NCBI RefSeq assembly: GCF_034314165.1
Contig: NZ_JAVIWK010000001.1
Coordinates: forward strand, 2,371,001 to 2,435,000
Source: Pseudomonas sp. Bout1
Lineage (GTDB): Bacteria > Pseudomonadota > Gammaproteobacteria > Pseudomonadales > Pseudomonadaceae
Direction: 5' to 3'
Length of the DNA stretch: 64,000 bases
Part shown: positions 29,128 to 39,107 of the stretch, one piece after another
Layout of the letters: each line of letters opens with the position of its first letter
How positions within the stretch are numbered: position 1 is the stretch's first letter
The notes under the pieces: model-generated
Database searches by the model: none
What the model was told of the DNA's origin: nothing
The model's input: the letters and a program-made list of their open reading frames with translations, nothing else
Position numbers and translations under genes: made by a program

Positions 29128-29775
29128 ATGCGTACTGTATTGCTGACGGGTTTCGAACCGTTTGACCATGACCTGATCAACCCGTCCTGGGAGGCAGTCC
29201 GCCTGTTGGACGGTGTGCAGTTGGACACCGATGTGCGGATTGTCGCGGGGCAGTTGCCCTGCGCCTTTGCCACTGCGGGCGAGTGCCTGGCTGAACTGCT
29301 GGCCGAGCATCGCCCGCAGATGGTGATTGCGACCGGGTTGGGCCCCGGGCGCAGTGATATTTCCATCGAACGGGTCGCGATCAATCTCAACGACGCACGG
29401 ATCCCGGACAACCGGGGCGAGCAGCCTATCGACACAGATGTGGTGCCCGGTGGCCCCGCAGCCTACTTCAGCACTTTGCCCGCCAAGGCCATGGTGAAGG
29501 CTGTGCGTGAGGCCGGCATTGGGGCTTGTGTCTCGCAAACCGCCGGTACCTTCGTGTGCAATCAGGTGTTCTACCTGTTGCAGCATGCGCTTGCCGGGTC
29601 GGCGGTGCGCAGCGGTTTCATCCATGTGCCGTGGCTGCCCGAACAGGTGGCGGGACGCCTGCCGGAGCCGCCCTCGATGGCGTTGGCGGCTCAGGTTGAA
29701 GGGTTGCGGATTGCAGTGCTGGCGGCCTGGAATACCCCGGTGGATATTACTGAAACGGGTGGGCAAGTCAGCTGA
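29128..29775 (+). CDS. pcp: Pyrrolidone-carboxylate (pyroglutamyl) peptidase I
   Basis: A 215-residue cytosolic cysteine peptidase (family C15) that removes N-terminal pyroglutamate. It shows the family start LLTGFEPFDHDLINPSW, the Glu-containing ISIERVAINLNDARIPDN, the nucleophile in GTFVCNQVFY (Cys about 144) and the catalytic His in GFIHVPWLPEQ. The ATG at 29128 follows TGAGG; a GTG one codon upstream is possible. The 3' end overlaps the convergent sensor-kinase gene by eight bases. Confidence 0.95.
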   Translation: MRTVLLTGFEPFDHDLINPSWEAVRLLDGVQLDTDVRIVAGQLPCAFATAGECLAELLAEHRPQMVIATGLGPGRSDISIERVAINLNDARIPDNRGEQPIDTDVVPGGPAAYFSTLPAKAMVKAVREAGIGACVSQTAGTFVCNQVFYLLQHALAGSAVRSGFIHVPWLPEQVAGRLPEPPSMALAAQVEGLRIAVLAAWNTPVDITETGGQVS

Positions 29776-31180
29776 GGTTGTCAGTTTCGCGCCTTGGAAA
29801 AAACAACTCGAAGCACGTCACGCCGTCCTCGCTGCTGACGCTGTAGCGCCCGTTGTGCAACTGCATGATGGTCGCGACGATGGACAGCCCCAACCCATTG
29901 GAGTGCGCCGAGCGCTCCCGGGATTCATCCACGCGATAAAACCGCTCGAACAACCTCGGCAAATGCTCCGCCGGGATGGTCGTGCCCAGGTTGCTGACTT
30001 TCAGGTTGATGCCTTGTGCATTGGGCGTGGCCTGGATCAACAGTTCGGAACTCGGCGCACCATATTTAATGGCGTTGGCGCACAGGTTGGCCAAGGCGCG
30101 GCGCAGCAGCATCGGTTCGGCCCAGATCACGCCGTCGCCCTTGGCGAGGATGCTGATGTCGACGTCGCCCGCCAGGCCTTCGAAGTAGTCGGCCATGCGT
30201 TCCACTTCGTCGGCCGCATCCAGTTCCTGGCGTTGGCGCAGCGCGCTGGCGGGGTCGGTGCGGGCCAGGAACAACATGTTGTCGAGCATGCGCGCCAGGC
30301 GTTCGAGTTCTTCCACGTTGGAGGCCAGCAGTTGCTGGTAGGCCTCGACGCTGCGGTGTTGCTGCAACGCCACCTGGGTTTCGCCGAGCAAATTGTTGAT
30401 GGGCGTGCGCAGTTCGTGGGCCATGTCGGTGGACACCTGGCCCAATTGCACAAAACCCTTGGCCAGCCGCTCAAGCATGGTGTTGAAGGAGTCAATCATC
30501 GGCAGCAGCTCTTTGGGTGCGCCGTGGCTGTCGAGGCGTGCGGCGAGGTTGCCGACGCCGATGCCTTGGGCATGCACCGCCAGGCGCCGCAGCGGCAGCA
30601 GGCCGCGATGCACCAGCAAGTAGCCGATCACCGCGAGCACCATCGCGGCGAGGCTGGCGAGGATGTAGACACTCAGCCTATAGCTGGCGAGCACGGCAGT
30701 GCGCTCGGTCATCAGCCGCCCGGTGGTGACTTGCAGGCTGCCCAGGTCGCCGGAGTCGATGGTGGCGGCCAGCGTGGAGAAAGGCACGCCGTTGATGCCG
30801 GGCAAGTGTTGCACGTCGGCGAACTCCAGGGTGTGGTCCTTGGGTACCGGGGCAACGTCGGGCATGTCAATGTTGCCGGGGTTCACTTCCAGCAACGGCT
30901 TCTGACCTGGTGAGGCGATGCTCAGTACCGACTCGCGGTTGCCCAGCATGTTCTGGAACAGCTCCGGCTTGGTCTTGATCAGGTCCAGGGTGTTGCTGTC
31001 GTTCAGCAGGTTGCGCAGTTGGTCGACCCGGTAAATCAGCGCGGCGTCGTCACGGTGGATCAGCTCGCGCTCAAGCTCGCGGTACAGCGCCACGCCGAGG
31101 GTCGCCAGCAGGGCAAACGCCAGCAAGGCGAAGATCAGCGCCAGGCGCAGCGTCAGGGAGTAATGCCGGGGCTTGCTCAT
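29768..31180 (-). CDS. Heavy-metal-type sensor histidine kinase
   Basis: A 470-residue membrane kinase with two transmembrane helices (about 10-31 and 180-205), a periplasmic sensor between them, a HAMP linker, the H-box [15 protein letters not shown] with phospho-acceptor His, and an ATPase domain with N-box [11 protein letters not shown] and the G-box NGLGLSIV. The layout is that of the CusS/CopS/IrlS group that senses metals such as copper or silver. It overlaps the response-regulator gene by four bases. Confidence 0.88.
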   Translation of the reverse strand: MSKPRHYSLTLRLALIFALLAFALLATLGVALYRELERELIHRDDAALIYRVDQLRNLLNDSNTLDLIKTKPELFQNMLGNRESVLSIASPGQKPLLEVNPGNIDMPDVAPVPKDHTLEFADVQHLPGINGVPFSTLAATIDSGDLGSLQVTTGRLMTERTAVLASYRLSVYILASLAAMVLAVIGYLLVHRGLLPLRRLAVHAQGIGVGNLAARLDSHGAPKELLPMIDSFNTMLERLAKGFVQLGQVSTDMAHELRTPINNLLGETQVALQQHRSVEAYQQLLASNVEELERLARMLDNMLFLARTDPASALRQRQELDAADEVERMADYFEGLAGDVDISILAKGDGVIWAEPMLLRRALANLCANAIKYGAPSSELLIQATPNAQGINLKVSNLGTTIPAEHLPRLFERFYRVDESRERSAHSNGLGLSIVATIMQLHNGRYSVSSEDGVTCFELFFPRRETDNLS

Positions 31181-31848
31181 GGTTGCGTGTCGAAGCGGTA
31201 GCCGATGCCGCGCACGCTGTGGATCAGCTTGAGCTGGAACGGGTCGTCGATTTTCAGGCGCAGGCGGCGCACGGCCACGTCGACCACGTTGGTGTCGCTG
31301 TCGAAATTCATGTCCCACACTCTTGATGCGATCAGTGAGCGCGACAGCACCTGGTCCTGGTGGGTAGCGAATAAGTGCAACAAGGCGAATTCCTTGTTGG
31401 TCAGGGTGATGCGCACGCCGCCGCGAGTGACGCGGCGCTTGAGTACATCGATCTGCAGGTCGGCGATCTGCAGTTGTTCTTCTTCACGGCTAGGCCCGCG
31501 CCGGGTCAGGGTGCGCAGGCGCGCCACCAGTTCGGCGAAGGAAAATGGCTTGATCAGGTAATCGTCAGCGCCCAGTTCCAGGCCCTTGATGCGGTCGGCA
31601 ATGTCGTCCCGGGCGGTCAGGAACAGCACCGGGGTGTCGGCTTCCTTGCGCAGGCGGCGCAGCACTTCCCAACCGTCCATCTTCGGCATCATTACGTCCA
31701 GCACGATTACGTCGAACGGGGTTTGCAGGGCCAGGTGCAAACCGTCCACACCGTCGCGGGCGAGGCTCACGGAGTAACCCAGTTCCTGAAGGCCATTTAG
31801 CAGGTAGTTGCCCGCCTTGGGCTCGTCTTCGACTACGAGGATATTCAT
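31177..31848 (-). CDS. OmpR-family response regulator, heavy-metal type
   Basis: A 223-residue regulator with a receiver domain (acidic EDEPKAG, phospho-acceptor Asp in [14 protein letters not shown], Lys in LIKPFSF) and a C-terminal winged-helix OmpR/PhoB domain ([18 protein letters not shown]). It belongs to the CusR/CopR/IrlR group by its sequence style. It lies 51 bp after the DUF2790 gene and overlaps the kinase gene. Two candidate boxes for it are at 32246 and 33141. Confidence 0.9.
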   Translation of the reverse strand: MNILVVEDEPKAGNYLLNGLQELGYSVSLARDGVDGLHLALQTPFDVIVLDVMMPKMDGWEVLRRLRKEADTPVLFLTARDDIADRIKGLELGADDYLIKPFSFAELVARLRTLTRRGPSREEEQLQIADLQIDVLKRRVTRGGVRITLTNKEFALLHLFATHQDQVLSRSLIASRVWDMNFDSDTNVVDVAVRRLRLKIDDPFQLKLIHSVRGIGYRFDTQP

Positions 31849-31899
31849 GGGAGTTGCCCTGGTGATGTGCCGGTTGTGCGTGGCGCAAGTGTAGCCCGA

Positions 31900-32157
31900 T
31901 CAATTGTCATTGGGGCAACCGATGCCCTGTACCTGGTAGTCCAGCACGTGTTCGCGGCCCTGGCTGTCGAGGTAGTCGAGGCGGGCCGGGACAATGCCGC
32001 ACTGGCCGTAGGTGTCGGTGCTGGAGAGCACCTTGGCCACGTCCATGTGCATGAAGAAGCCGGCTTTGTCATGGATGATCGAGGTGGCGGCAGTGGTACC
32101 GGCGAAGGCCGAACCGGTGGCGACAAGGGCAGCAAAGCCGAGGATAAACAGTTTCAT
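31900..32157 (-). CDS. DUF2790 small exported protein
   Basis: An 85-residue protein with a signal peptide (about 1-20, ending AFA) and the DUF2790 core KVLSSTDTYGQCGIVPARLDYL..., ending in GIGCPND. The two cysteines probably form a disulfide. DUF2790 proteins are common in pseudomonads, are small and periplasmic, and are often next to metal-responsive regulators. The upstream box at 32246 suggests control by the neighbouring two-component system. Function unknown. Confidence 0.8.
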   Translation of the reverse strand: MKLFILGFAALVATGSAFAGTTAATSIIHDKAGFFMHMDVAKVLSSTDTYGQCGIVPARLDYLDSQGREHVLDYQVQGIGCPNDN

Positions 32158-32245
32158 GGCGGTATCTCTCTTTAAGGGTTGGCTGCCGGTATCCGGCAGT
32201 GAGTTCACAGTAACCAGGCGACACAAACAGCCAGCCAACAGGATG

Positions 32246-32262
32246 ATGACAAGTTCGTAATG
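32246..32262 (-). promoter_or_regulatory. Candidate CopR/CusR-type box upstream of the DUF2790-regulator-kinase genes
   Basis: ATGACAAGTTCGTAATG has the arrangement TGACA-N5-GTAAT seen in metal response-regulator boxes and differs from the sequence at 33141 in one base. It lies about 90 bp before the DUF2790 start and seven bases beyond the end of the hydrolase gene. Confidence 0.55.
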
Positions 32263-32268
32263 AAGGGC

Positions 32269-33039
32269 TTAAGGCTGGCGGCCAGACGCTTCAAGGATCA
32301 GGTCGCTGATCTCCTTGGCGTGGGACACCAGCGACAAGTGGCTCGACGGCACTTCGATGGTGGTGGCGTTCATGCGCTTGGCGAGGAAGCGCTCCAGGTC
32401 CGGGTTGATGGTCTGGTCGTTGCTGGACACGGCATACCAGGACGGCTTGGTGTGCCACGCGGCGTTGACGGTGCGACCGCTGAACAGGGTCTTGGCGATG
32501 GGTTGCTGGACGGCGAAGAGCTCCATGGCCTTGGCGCGGGGCACGTCGGCGGCGAAGTATTTGAGGAAGGCGTCCTGATTCAGCGTCAGGTAACCGTCGT
32601 GCTCCACCACACCCGCACGTACGGGTGTGCTCGGGTATTTGGCGGACAGGGCGACGAAGTCTTCATTGGCGTCGGGGGCGCGGGCGGCGACGTACACCAG
32701 GGAGCTGACCTTAGGGTTGACTCCGGCGTCGCTGACCACGGTGCCGGCGTAGGAATGGCCGACCAGCACGGTAGGACCGTCCTGTTGATCAAGTACGCGG
32801 TTGGTCGCGGCGACGTCATCTGCCACCGAGGTCAGCGGGTTTTGCACGGCGGTCACGTGCAAGCCGGCGGCCTGCAGGCGGGTGATCACCTCGGACCAGC
32901 TTGAGCCGTCAGCCCAGGAGCCGTGTACCAGCACCACGTTGTTGGCTTTTACCGGTGCAATCGGGCCAGCCACGGCGGCGCCGGCACCCAGCATCAACAG
33001 GCTGGCGGCGATCAGGCAGAGTTTGCTTGCAGGTTTCAT
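32269..33039 (-). CDS. Exported alpha/beta hydrolase
   Basis: A 256-residue protein with a signal peptide (about 1-25, ending AVA) and a compact alpha/beta-hydrolase domain: NNVVLVHGSWADGSSW with the oxyanion turn, the nucleophile elbow VGHSYAGTVV (Ser about 118), and a C-terminal His in VPSSHLSLVSHAKEI. It resembles EstC/MenH-like plant-type hydrolases of unknown substrate. A near-perfect copy of the regulator box lies 102 bp before its start, placing it in the same regulon as the DUF2790 operon (inference). Confidence 0.82.
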   Translation of the reverse strand: MKPASKLCLIAASLLMLGAGAAVAGPIAPVKANNVVLVHGSWADGSSWSEVITRLQAAGLHVTAVQNPLTSVADDVAATNRVLDQQDGPTVLVGHSYAGTVVSDAGVNPKVSSLVYVAARAPDANEDFVALSAKYPSTPVRAGVVEHDGYLTLNQDAFLKYFAADVPRAKAMELFAVQQPIAKTLFSGRTVNAAWHTKPSWYAVSSNDQTINPDLERFLAKRMNATTIEVPSSHLSLVSHAKEISDLILEASGRQP

Positions 33040-33140
33040 GGGGCGGGCTCGCTTCTATCAGTGGGAAGTTGGGCCACCCGGTGTGGGTGACTGACGACTT
33101 CACTGTATGAAGTGAGAGTGCTGGCAACACTTACAGCTTA

Positions 33141-33157
33141 ATGACAAGTTTGTAATG
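33141..33157 (-). promoter_or_regulatory. Candidate CopR/CusR-type box upstream of the hydrolase gene
   Basis: ATGACAAGTTTGTAATG matches the box at 32246 at 16 of 17 positions. It lies about 100 bp upstream of the hydrolase start, a plausible place for an activator site. Confidence 0.55.
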
Positions 33158-33206
33158 CAAGGGGCAGTTGCAAGGCCGCCCCGGTTCAAGGGTGGTCGGT
33201 GACGCA

Positions 33207-33419
33207 TCAGGCCATGCGGGCTTCCCGCAGGCGCTCGGCGCCACCTTCTGCCAGGCCACGCTCATGCAGGCGGTCGGCGCCGCCCTCGGCGAGCAAGTGG
33301 GATGGCTGGGCCTTGGCTACGGCGGCATGGCTGCTGGCCGACGCCATGGACGAGAGCCCCAGGCCTGCGATTACAGCCAGGCCGAATATCAGGGAAGATG
33401 CTTTCGAGAGTTTAAACAT
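33207..33419 (-). CDS. Small exported protein with repeated AEGGA(D/E)RL units
   Basis: A 70-residue protein with a signal peptide (about 1-29, ending ASAS) followed by two copies of an eight-residue unit, LAEGGADRLHERG and LAEGGAERLREAR, which would form short amphipathic, charged helices. Similar proteins occur in fluorescent pseudomonads without known function. It has a ribosome site (AGGAGC) before the ATG at 33419. The 244 bp from here to the next gene show no feature that I can support. Confidence 0.65.
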   Translation of the reverse strand: MFKLSKASSLIFGLAVIAGLGLSSMASASSHAAVAKAQPSHLLAEGGADRLHERGLAEGGAERLREARMA

Positions 33420-33663
33420 GGGGGTGCTCCTGCGAGTAAGTCAGCCGGGCTGGCTGGTGGTCGTAGTTAATCCCCGGGGTGTATCCGCCATGTGTGCCTG
33501 GGCGTGGTGAACTGCAGGTTCGCGTATCCGGGCAGGGTTTCCATACAGTCCGATACAAAACCACGGGAAGGTTTACAGCGTTTGGACCGATCCGTAGATT
33601 GCACCAGGCAAGTGGTTCGTCAGCACCCAACACCGGGTGACGAAAGCAAGAGGAAGCCGAGCA

Positions 33664-34341
33664 GTGTCCACCCGCGATTCAGCTGTATTCGCCAACCGTT
33701 ACCGCGCCTTCCTGTTCGATATGGATGGCACACTCCTGAACTCCATTGCCGCCGCCGAGCGTGTATGGGCCACATGGGCTGAACGCCATGGGCTGGACGT
33801 CGCAGCCTTCCTTAAGACCATCCATGGCGCCCGGGCCATCGATACCATCACCCGCCAGGCGTTGCCCGGGGTCGACCCTCAGGCGGAGGCACAGTGGATC
33901 ACCGAGGCCGAACTCGAGGATGTGGAAGGCGTGGTGGCGATTGCCGGTGCGGTGAAATTTCTCAACGCGCTGCCCGGCGATCAATGGGCGCTGGTCACCT
34001 CTGCGCCCAAGGCCTTGGCTCTACGGCGTATGCAGGCGGCCGGTATTGAGCCGCCGGCGGTGATGGTAACGGCCGAAGATGTCGCCAGCGGCAAGCCTGA
34101 CCCGGCCTGTTATGTGCTGGGTGCGCAGCGGCTGGGAGTACCGGTGCAGGACTGCCTGGTATTTGAAGATGCCAGCGTCGGGATTCGTGCCGGCGAAGCG
34201 GCGGGGGCGGATGTGATGGTGGTGACCTCGACGCACCTCACACCCATGGCCACAGACCATGCCTCGATTGCCGGGTATGAGCACCTGCAGGCCTGGCGAG
34301 ACGAAACCGGCCTTCTGCATTTACAGCGCCTGGGCGCCTGA
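33664..34341 (+). CDS. HAD-superfamily sugar-phosphatase-like hydrolase
   Basis: A 225-residue HAD subfamily IA phosphatase: motif I FLFDMDGTLLNS with nucleophile Asp, motif II LVTSAPK, and motif III/IV GKPDPACYVLGAQRL...CLVFEDASVGIRAGEAAG. Closest in style to phosphatases acting on sugar or polyol phosphates. The GTG at 33664 is used because GAGGAAG lies before it; a further upstream GTG would add nine atypical residues. A strong terminator follows. Confidence 0.85.
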   Translation: MSTRDSAVFANRYRAFLFDMDGTLLNSIAAAERVWATWAERHGLDVAAFLKTIHGARAIDTITRQALPGVDPQAEAQWITEAELEDVEGVVAIAGAVKFLNALPGDQWALVTSAPKALALRRMQAAGIEPPAVMVTAEDVASGKPDPACYVLGAQRLGVPVQDCLVFEDASVGIRAGEAAGADVMVVTSTHLTPMATDHASIAGYEHLQAWRDETGLLHLQRLGA

Positions 34342-34349
34342 TGTGAAAA

Positions 34350-34378
34350 AGACCGGCCCGGTTACCCGGGCCGGCCTT
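34350..34378. terminator. Terminator between convergent HAD and membrane-protein genes
   Basis: GGCCGGCCC-type stem: ACCGGCCCGG pairs with CCGGGCCGG(C) around TTAC, with flanking A and T runs. Confidence 0.78.
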
Positions 34379-34395
34379 TGCCGCTGGCGCAAACA

Positions 34396-34650
34396 TCAAG
34401 GCGAGGCATTGTGGCGATCTTGCGGGGCACGTCGGTCCAGCTTTCGATGAATGACGGCATGAATCGGCTTGACGCAGAAAATAAACAGGTAAGCACCCAA
34501 AAACAGCACCAGGTCCAGCCAGGAGTGGGCGTGGCGGTTGTCTTCGAACTCAAACCTCAGGCCATACTCGACCCCGATAAACGCCAGGCTGATCAGCACG
34601 ACGATCAGCCAGGACTTGGATATATAAGGCTGTTTGCCCACTCGTCTCAT
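34396..34650 (-). CDS. Small inner-membrane protein
   Basis: An 84-residue protein with two hydrophobic segments (about 12-28, WLIVVLISLAFIGVEYG; about 43-60, VLFLGAYLFIFCVKPIH) and a basic tail. Not assigned to a named family with certainty. ATG at 34650 is preferred since it yields the compact two-helix form. Short and unverified, but the composition is gene-like. Confidence 0.55.
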   Translation of the reverse strand: MRRVGKQPYISKSWLIVVLISLAFIGVEYGLRFEFEDNRHAHSWLDLVLFLGAYLFIFCVKPIHAVIHRKLDRRAPQDRHNASP

Positions 34651-34816
34651 CAGCGTGCTCCTGAGTGCACCGCAGACCGAAGGGTATTGATTACGCAATT
34701 TGGCTCTCCAATCCCCGACAAGTTCCGCGTGCTGGTGAGTGCTTGCCTGCGTAGAAGGCTGCTTGCGGCTATTACTGAGAAGTGTTCCTGCCTATTACAC
34801 AAGAGGAGTACGCCCT

Positions 34817-35275
34817 ATGTTCGTTAAGTGGTTTTTGGCAGCCATCCATTTGCTGGCATTCGCCATGGCATTGTCGGCAGTGCTGGCCCGGGGCAAAGCT
34901 TTGCGATGCCTGGCGGATAATCAGCCTTCTACCGTACGCCGCGTGTTGATCTCAGACAATATTTGGGGAGTCAGCGCCCTGGCGTTATTGGTAACCGGCG
35001 GCCTTCGAGCCTTTGGCGGTTACGAGAAGGGCACTGAATATTACCTGCACCAGCCGTTGTTTCACGTGAAGATGGCGTTGCTGCTGATTATTTTGCTGCT
35101 GGAAGTTGCGCCGATGATCCGGTTGGTCCATTGGCGAGTCAGGTTGGCGCGTGGCACACCGCTTGATTTAAACCGGGCGGGGTTATTTGCGCGCATCAGC
35201 CATATCCAGGCACTGATGATTGTGTTGATGATGGTTGCGGCGAGCGGCATGGCGCGCGGCGTCGGCCTGGGCTGA
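34817..35275 (+). CDS. DUF2214 family membrane protein
   Basis: A 152-residue integral membrane protein with four hydrophobic segments. The sequence WFLAAIHLLAFAMALSAVL and the YLHQPLFHVKMALLL stretch with conserved His residues match the DUF2214 family, which resembles small heme- or quinone-type membrane proteins. Function unknown. The ATG at 34817 follows AAGAGGAG. Confidence 0.8.
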   Translation: MFVKWFLAAIHLLAFAMALSAVLARGKALRCLADNQPSTVRRVLISDNIWGVSALALLVTGGLRAFGGYEKGTEYYLHQPLFHVKMALLLIILLLEVAPMIRLVHWRVRLARGTPLDLNRAGLFARISHIQALMIVLMMVAASGMARGVGLG

Positions 35276-35395
35276 CGATAGCCTGGCACGGGGAGCAGGG
35301 CATATGACGCGCTGGTCACGGTAAGCCGCGAACAGGCCAAAAGAGGTTTTCGCCAGCCGTTACAGTGAACGAAAGGGCTGGCTACTGGAGGCGCT

Positions 35396-35590
35396 TCAAG
35401 GTGTCTGGTTTTTGTCCGGAGCTGTCAGACCCGCCTGGATACGTTGGTAGATCTCCTCGCGATGCACGGCAACGTCCTTTGGAGCATTGATGCCGATTCT
35501 TACTTGCTGGCCGCTAACGCCCAGAATGGTGATCGTAATGTCATCACCGATGTTTATGCTTTCACCGACTTTGCGGGTGAGTATCAGCAT
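35396..35590 (-). CDS. csrA: Carbon storage regulator CsrA/RsmA
   Basis: A 64-residue RNA-binding dimer that represses or stabilises mRNAs by binding GGA motifs in leaders, and that is antagonised by RsmY/Z-type small RNAs in pseudomonads. The sequence starts [20 protein letters not shown] and includes [19 protein letters not shown], the defining core. The ATG at 35590 has AAGGAG seven bases upstream; a ten-codon N-terminal extension in the same frame is not part of the family. The 248 bp between it and the SPOR gene contain its promoter region only. Confidence 0.96.
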   Translation of the reverse strand: MLILTRKVGESINIGDDITITILGVSGQQVRIGINAPKDVAVHREEIYQRIQAGLTAPDKNQTP

Positions 35591-35838
35591 GGACTTCTCC
35601 TTGATTGCTTTGAAGGACACATGTTTCAGACAGGGCAGATGTCGGATGTGTGTAGCTTACTGCGAAGCGCTTCCCTGTGGCTGCCTCTTTTAGGACGCAT
35701 AGAGGCGGCATTAATTCCCATGGCGCCATCATACAGGTCTGCGATACATCATTCGCATTGTTTAAGCCAACGTTTATGACGGCCAGAATAGCCAGTGAAT
35801 GATAAAGTCGCCTCTTTGATCCTCTAAGGAGCAGGGTA

Positions 35839-36231
35839 GTGCGTAAAGTAGCGATGGCAATTGCGGTGTTGGCACTGGCCGGTTGCGGTGAAGGTAAAAG
35901 CGTCGATACCCCCAAGGCCAGTCCTGCCGTTGTCGAGGCGCCTGCCCAGGCCCAACCTGCGGTCGGTGCGATCGCGTCCCAGGAATGGGATGTATGGGTG
36001 GGACCGCCGGATCACAAGCTGCAGGCGATCACTGACCTGACGGCGTGGCTGCTCGAACACGGTTTCAGTTTCTATCTGGCGAAGGAAGACGGTAAGGACC
36101 AGGTACTGATGGGCCCGTTCAGCACCAAGGCCGAGGCCGAGGCGAAGCAGGTGCAGTTGACTGAAAAACTGGCGACTGCGAAGAAAAATGACACCGTGTC
36201 CGAGGTCATCGAACACAAGGTTGCGCAGTAA
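35839..36231 (+). CDS. SPOR-domain lipoprotein
   Basis: A 130-residue protein starting with GTG, with a lipoprotein signal (lipobox LAGC, Cys about 16), a short Ala/Pro linker and a C-terminal SPOR-type domain (WDVWVGPPDHK to VLMGPFSTKAEAEAK). It probably binds peptidoglycan at the envelope. The AAGGAGCAG upstream supports the start. Confidence 0.82.
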   Translation: MRKVAMAIAVLALAGCGEGKSVDTPKASPAVVEAPAQAQPAVGAIASQEWDVWVGPPDHKLQAITDLTAWLLEHGFSFYLAKEDGKDQVLMGPFSTKAEAEAKQVQLTEKLATAKKNDTVSEVIEHKVAQ

Positions 36232-36276
36232 CCAACCGGTAAGCGGGAGGCCATGGCGCCCCCGCTTTTTTTACCT

Positions 36277-36966
36277 TCAGCCGCAGGCTTTCAAGTTCAC
36301 CGGGCCGACAAATTCATTGCCGCGCCCCATCACGCAGGCCACGGTTTGATTGCGCTGGCGTTCCCAGGGTTGTACCGGGTAGGTCTTGTTCCAGGCTTCG
36401 TAGAGCTGACGGTCCTGTTTCGACAGGCGCAGCCCATACTGCTTGCTCATATAAAAGTACGTACGGGCGATCATCCCGCGAATGGAAGGGCGGGGCATGA
36501 CCTTCTTGGCCTTGAAATCCACCTGGGTCAGGCACGAGCCATATTGCCCGCTTTGTACCGGCAACCAGCCAAAGCTGAAGTTATTGCGGTCACCATTGAC
36601 CTCGCCGATGCTCGGCACCAGGTTGTGCAGGTCTGCTTCGGCGCGCTTGTATACCGCATCCTTGCGGGTGCAGTTCTTGCGCCCGCCGTCCTGCCAGCAC
36701 TGGCGCTGATGGCCGATCTGCCAGGCCGGAACAATGTGTTCCCATTCAATGCGCGCCGCTCGGTTGGCGTTTTTGCGCGGGATGTAGCCGCAGGCTTTCA
36801 GGTCTACCCGGTTACCGTTGTATTTGCAGCCGCAATAAAACTCGGTGGATTGCGGCTCATACAGCTTCCAGGCGATTTTCTTGGCTTCGCTGAATGTCTT
36901 GGGGGCTTGCGCCTGGGCGGTGACAGCAAAAAATACAAACAACACACTGATAAAACGGACACTCAT
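36277..36966 (-). CDS. endA: Periplasmic/secreted endonuclease I
   Basis: A 229-residue EndA/Dns-type nuclease with a signal peptide (about 1-20, ending AQA). It carries the conserved core FYCGCKYNG, ARIEWEHIVPAWQIG with the His active centre, NLVPSIGEVNGDRNNFSFGW and the C-terminal RQRNQTVACVMGRGN. Members cut double-stranded DNA in the periplasm or medium. It begins four bases after the DUF1654 stop, so the two are cotranscribed. Confidence 0.92.
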   Translation of the reverse strand: MSVRFISVLFVFFAVTAQAQAPKTFSEAKKIAWKLYEPQSTEFYCGCKYNGNRVDLKACGYIPRKNANRAARIEWEHIVPAWQIGHQRQCWQDGGRKNCTRKDAVYKRAEADLHNLVPSIGEVNGDRNNFSFGWLPVQSGQYGSCLTQVDFKAKKVMPRPSIRGMIARTYFYMSKQYGLRLSKQDRQLYEAWNKTYPVQPWERQRNQTVACVMGRGNEFVGPVNLKACG

Positions 36967-36970
36967 TGAC

Positions 36971-37222
36971 TCAATCTTCCTTCGGCACAACCCAGAAAAT
37001 CTGCACGCCGCCATCATCGCGATAAGCGAGGGTGACGTTATCGTTCTCTGCAATTTCCTCCAGTAGTCGTGCCCACTCGTCTTCCGGTTCCTGCGGCAAA
37101 CGGAAAATCAACGCGGCCTTGTTTTTCTGGGCATTGGTGGAGTTGATGATTTTTTGCACGCGAACAGCCAGGCGTTGGTACGCGTCAGGAGGTGTCGGTG
37201 CTGCGGAAGAGGGCTTTGCCAC
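36971..37222 (-). CDS. DUF1654 family protein
   Basis: An 83-residue protein matching the Pseudomonas DUF1654 family (SAYxRLxxRVQKxINS pattern: DAYQRLAVRVQKIINS at the start, then RLPQEPEDEWARLLEEI and VQIFWVVP at the end). Function is unknown; it lies in one operon with endA. The GTG at 37222 is chosen because AAGGAA lies six bases upstream; earlier ATG codons would add a non-conserved leader. Confidence 0.75.
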   Translation of the reverse strand: MAKPSSAAPTPPDAYQRLAVRVQKIINSTNAQKNKAALIFRLPQEPEDEWARLLEEIAENDNVTLAYRDDGGVQIFWVVPKED

Positions 37223-37389
37223 GGAAGATTCCTTATTGGGCTGTACGTGCATACAGTATTTAACTGTAGGCAATTTCGCAACTGCTTAAAATCCAAGAAG
37301 TTCTTCAGACAATATTTTTGTCGAATTGATGTAGGAGGGCTTTGTTTATAAAGGATTTTTTGTGCGCAGTTAAAGCGCAGTCAGTTGAA

Positions 37390-37414
37390 CCCGCTCGTGG
37401 CGTACCACGAGCGG
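37390..37414. terminator. Hairpin after the asparaginase gene
   Basis: CCCGCTCGTGG pairs perfectly with CCACGAGCGGG around a short loop, about 37 bp beyond the asparaginase stop on the minus strand. The T run is weak. Confidence 0.6.
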
Positions 37415-37450
37415 GATGGCCCAACCGTTGCCGGCCGGGCCTGGGAGCGA

Positions 37451-38578
<1,128 letters not shown>

Positions 38579-38930
38579 TCATCTATAAACACCCGGGCAG
38601 TTCTGAACGCCACGAGGTGCTGAGTAAGAGCAGGATTTGTACCAGCGGTATTTTGTTATTTGATAGAATTTAACGTATTGATTTATATGGGTTTTTGTTT
38701 GAGTTTCAGCCGAGGTTTTGGGTTTTGCGTCCGGCTTTCCGAATAAATCCAAGGGTACTGTTCGGTTGTCCGAAAAGGATGACGGAAAAGTGATGGGGTA
38801 ATACGTAGCAGGCACACCGGGACCTGTCGTTTCAGAGAACGATCAACCCGTACCAATGTTTAACGCAGGACAGCCAATGGCCGCGAGGGCAGGGCGTAGA
38901 GCGAATTCATCAAAAGGCTGTTTTCTTCCG

Positions 38931-38959
38931 TTGACAAATCCCCACAAGCTTCTCATAGT
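38931..38959 (+). promoter_or_regulatory. Promoter of the ribose operon
   Basis: TTGACA at 38931 and CATAGT at 38954 are separated by 17 bp. The predicted start falls at or just before the operator palindrome, about 140 bp before rbsB. This is a near-consensus -35 with a weaker -10. Confidence 0.72.
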
Positions 38960-38968
38960 TTGACCTAA

Positions 38969-38982
38969 CGCAAACGTTTGCG
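38969..38982. promoter_or_regulatory. Probable RbsR operator
   Basis: CGCAAACGTTTGCG is a perfect 14-bp palindrome with the central CG step typical of LacI/PurR-family sites. It overlaps the region just downstream of the -10 box, where bound repressor would block transcription. The rbsR gene in the operon codes for a LacI-family protein. Confidence 0.8.
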
Positions 38983-39107
38983 AGATGTTTCACGGGATAC
39001 ACCTTGAGTGTCGTGAAAGCTCGTATCAGTCGCCCGGGTGGGATGGCTGCCGAAGCGTTCTTCGGTGCAAGCGTTGCTCACAATAATCATAAGATCGGAG
39101 TGAACCC

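Noticed and set aside
31900..31900. A regulator box directly in front of the response-regulator gene (31849-31899)
   Set aside because: No copy of the 17-base box occurs there; the regulator is more likely read from the DUF2790 promoter.
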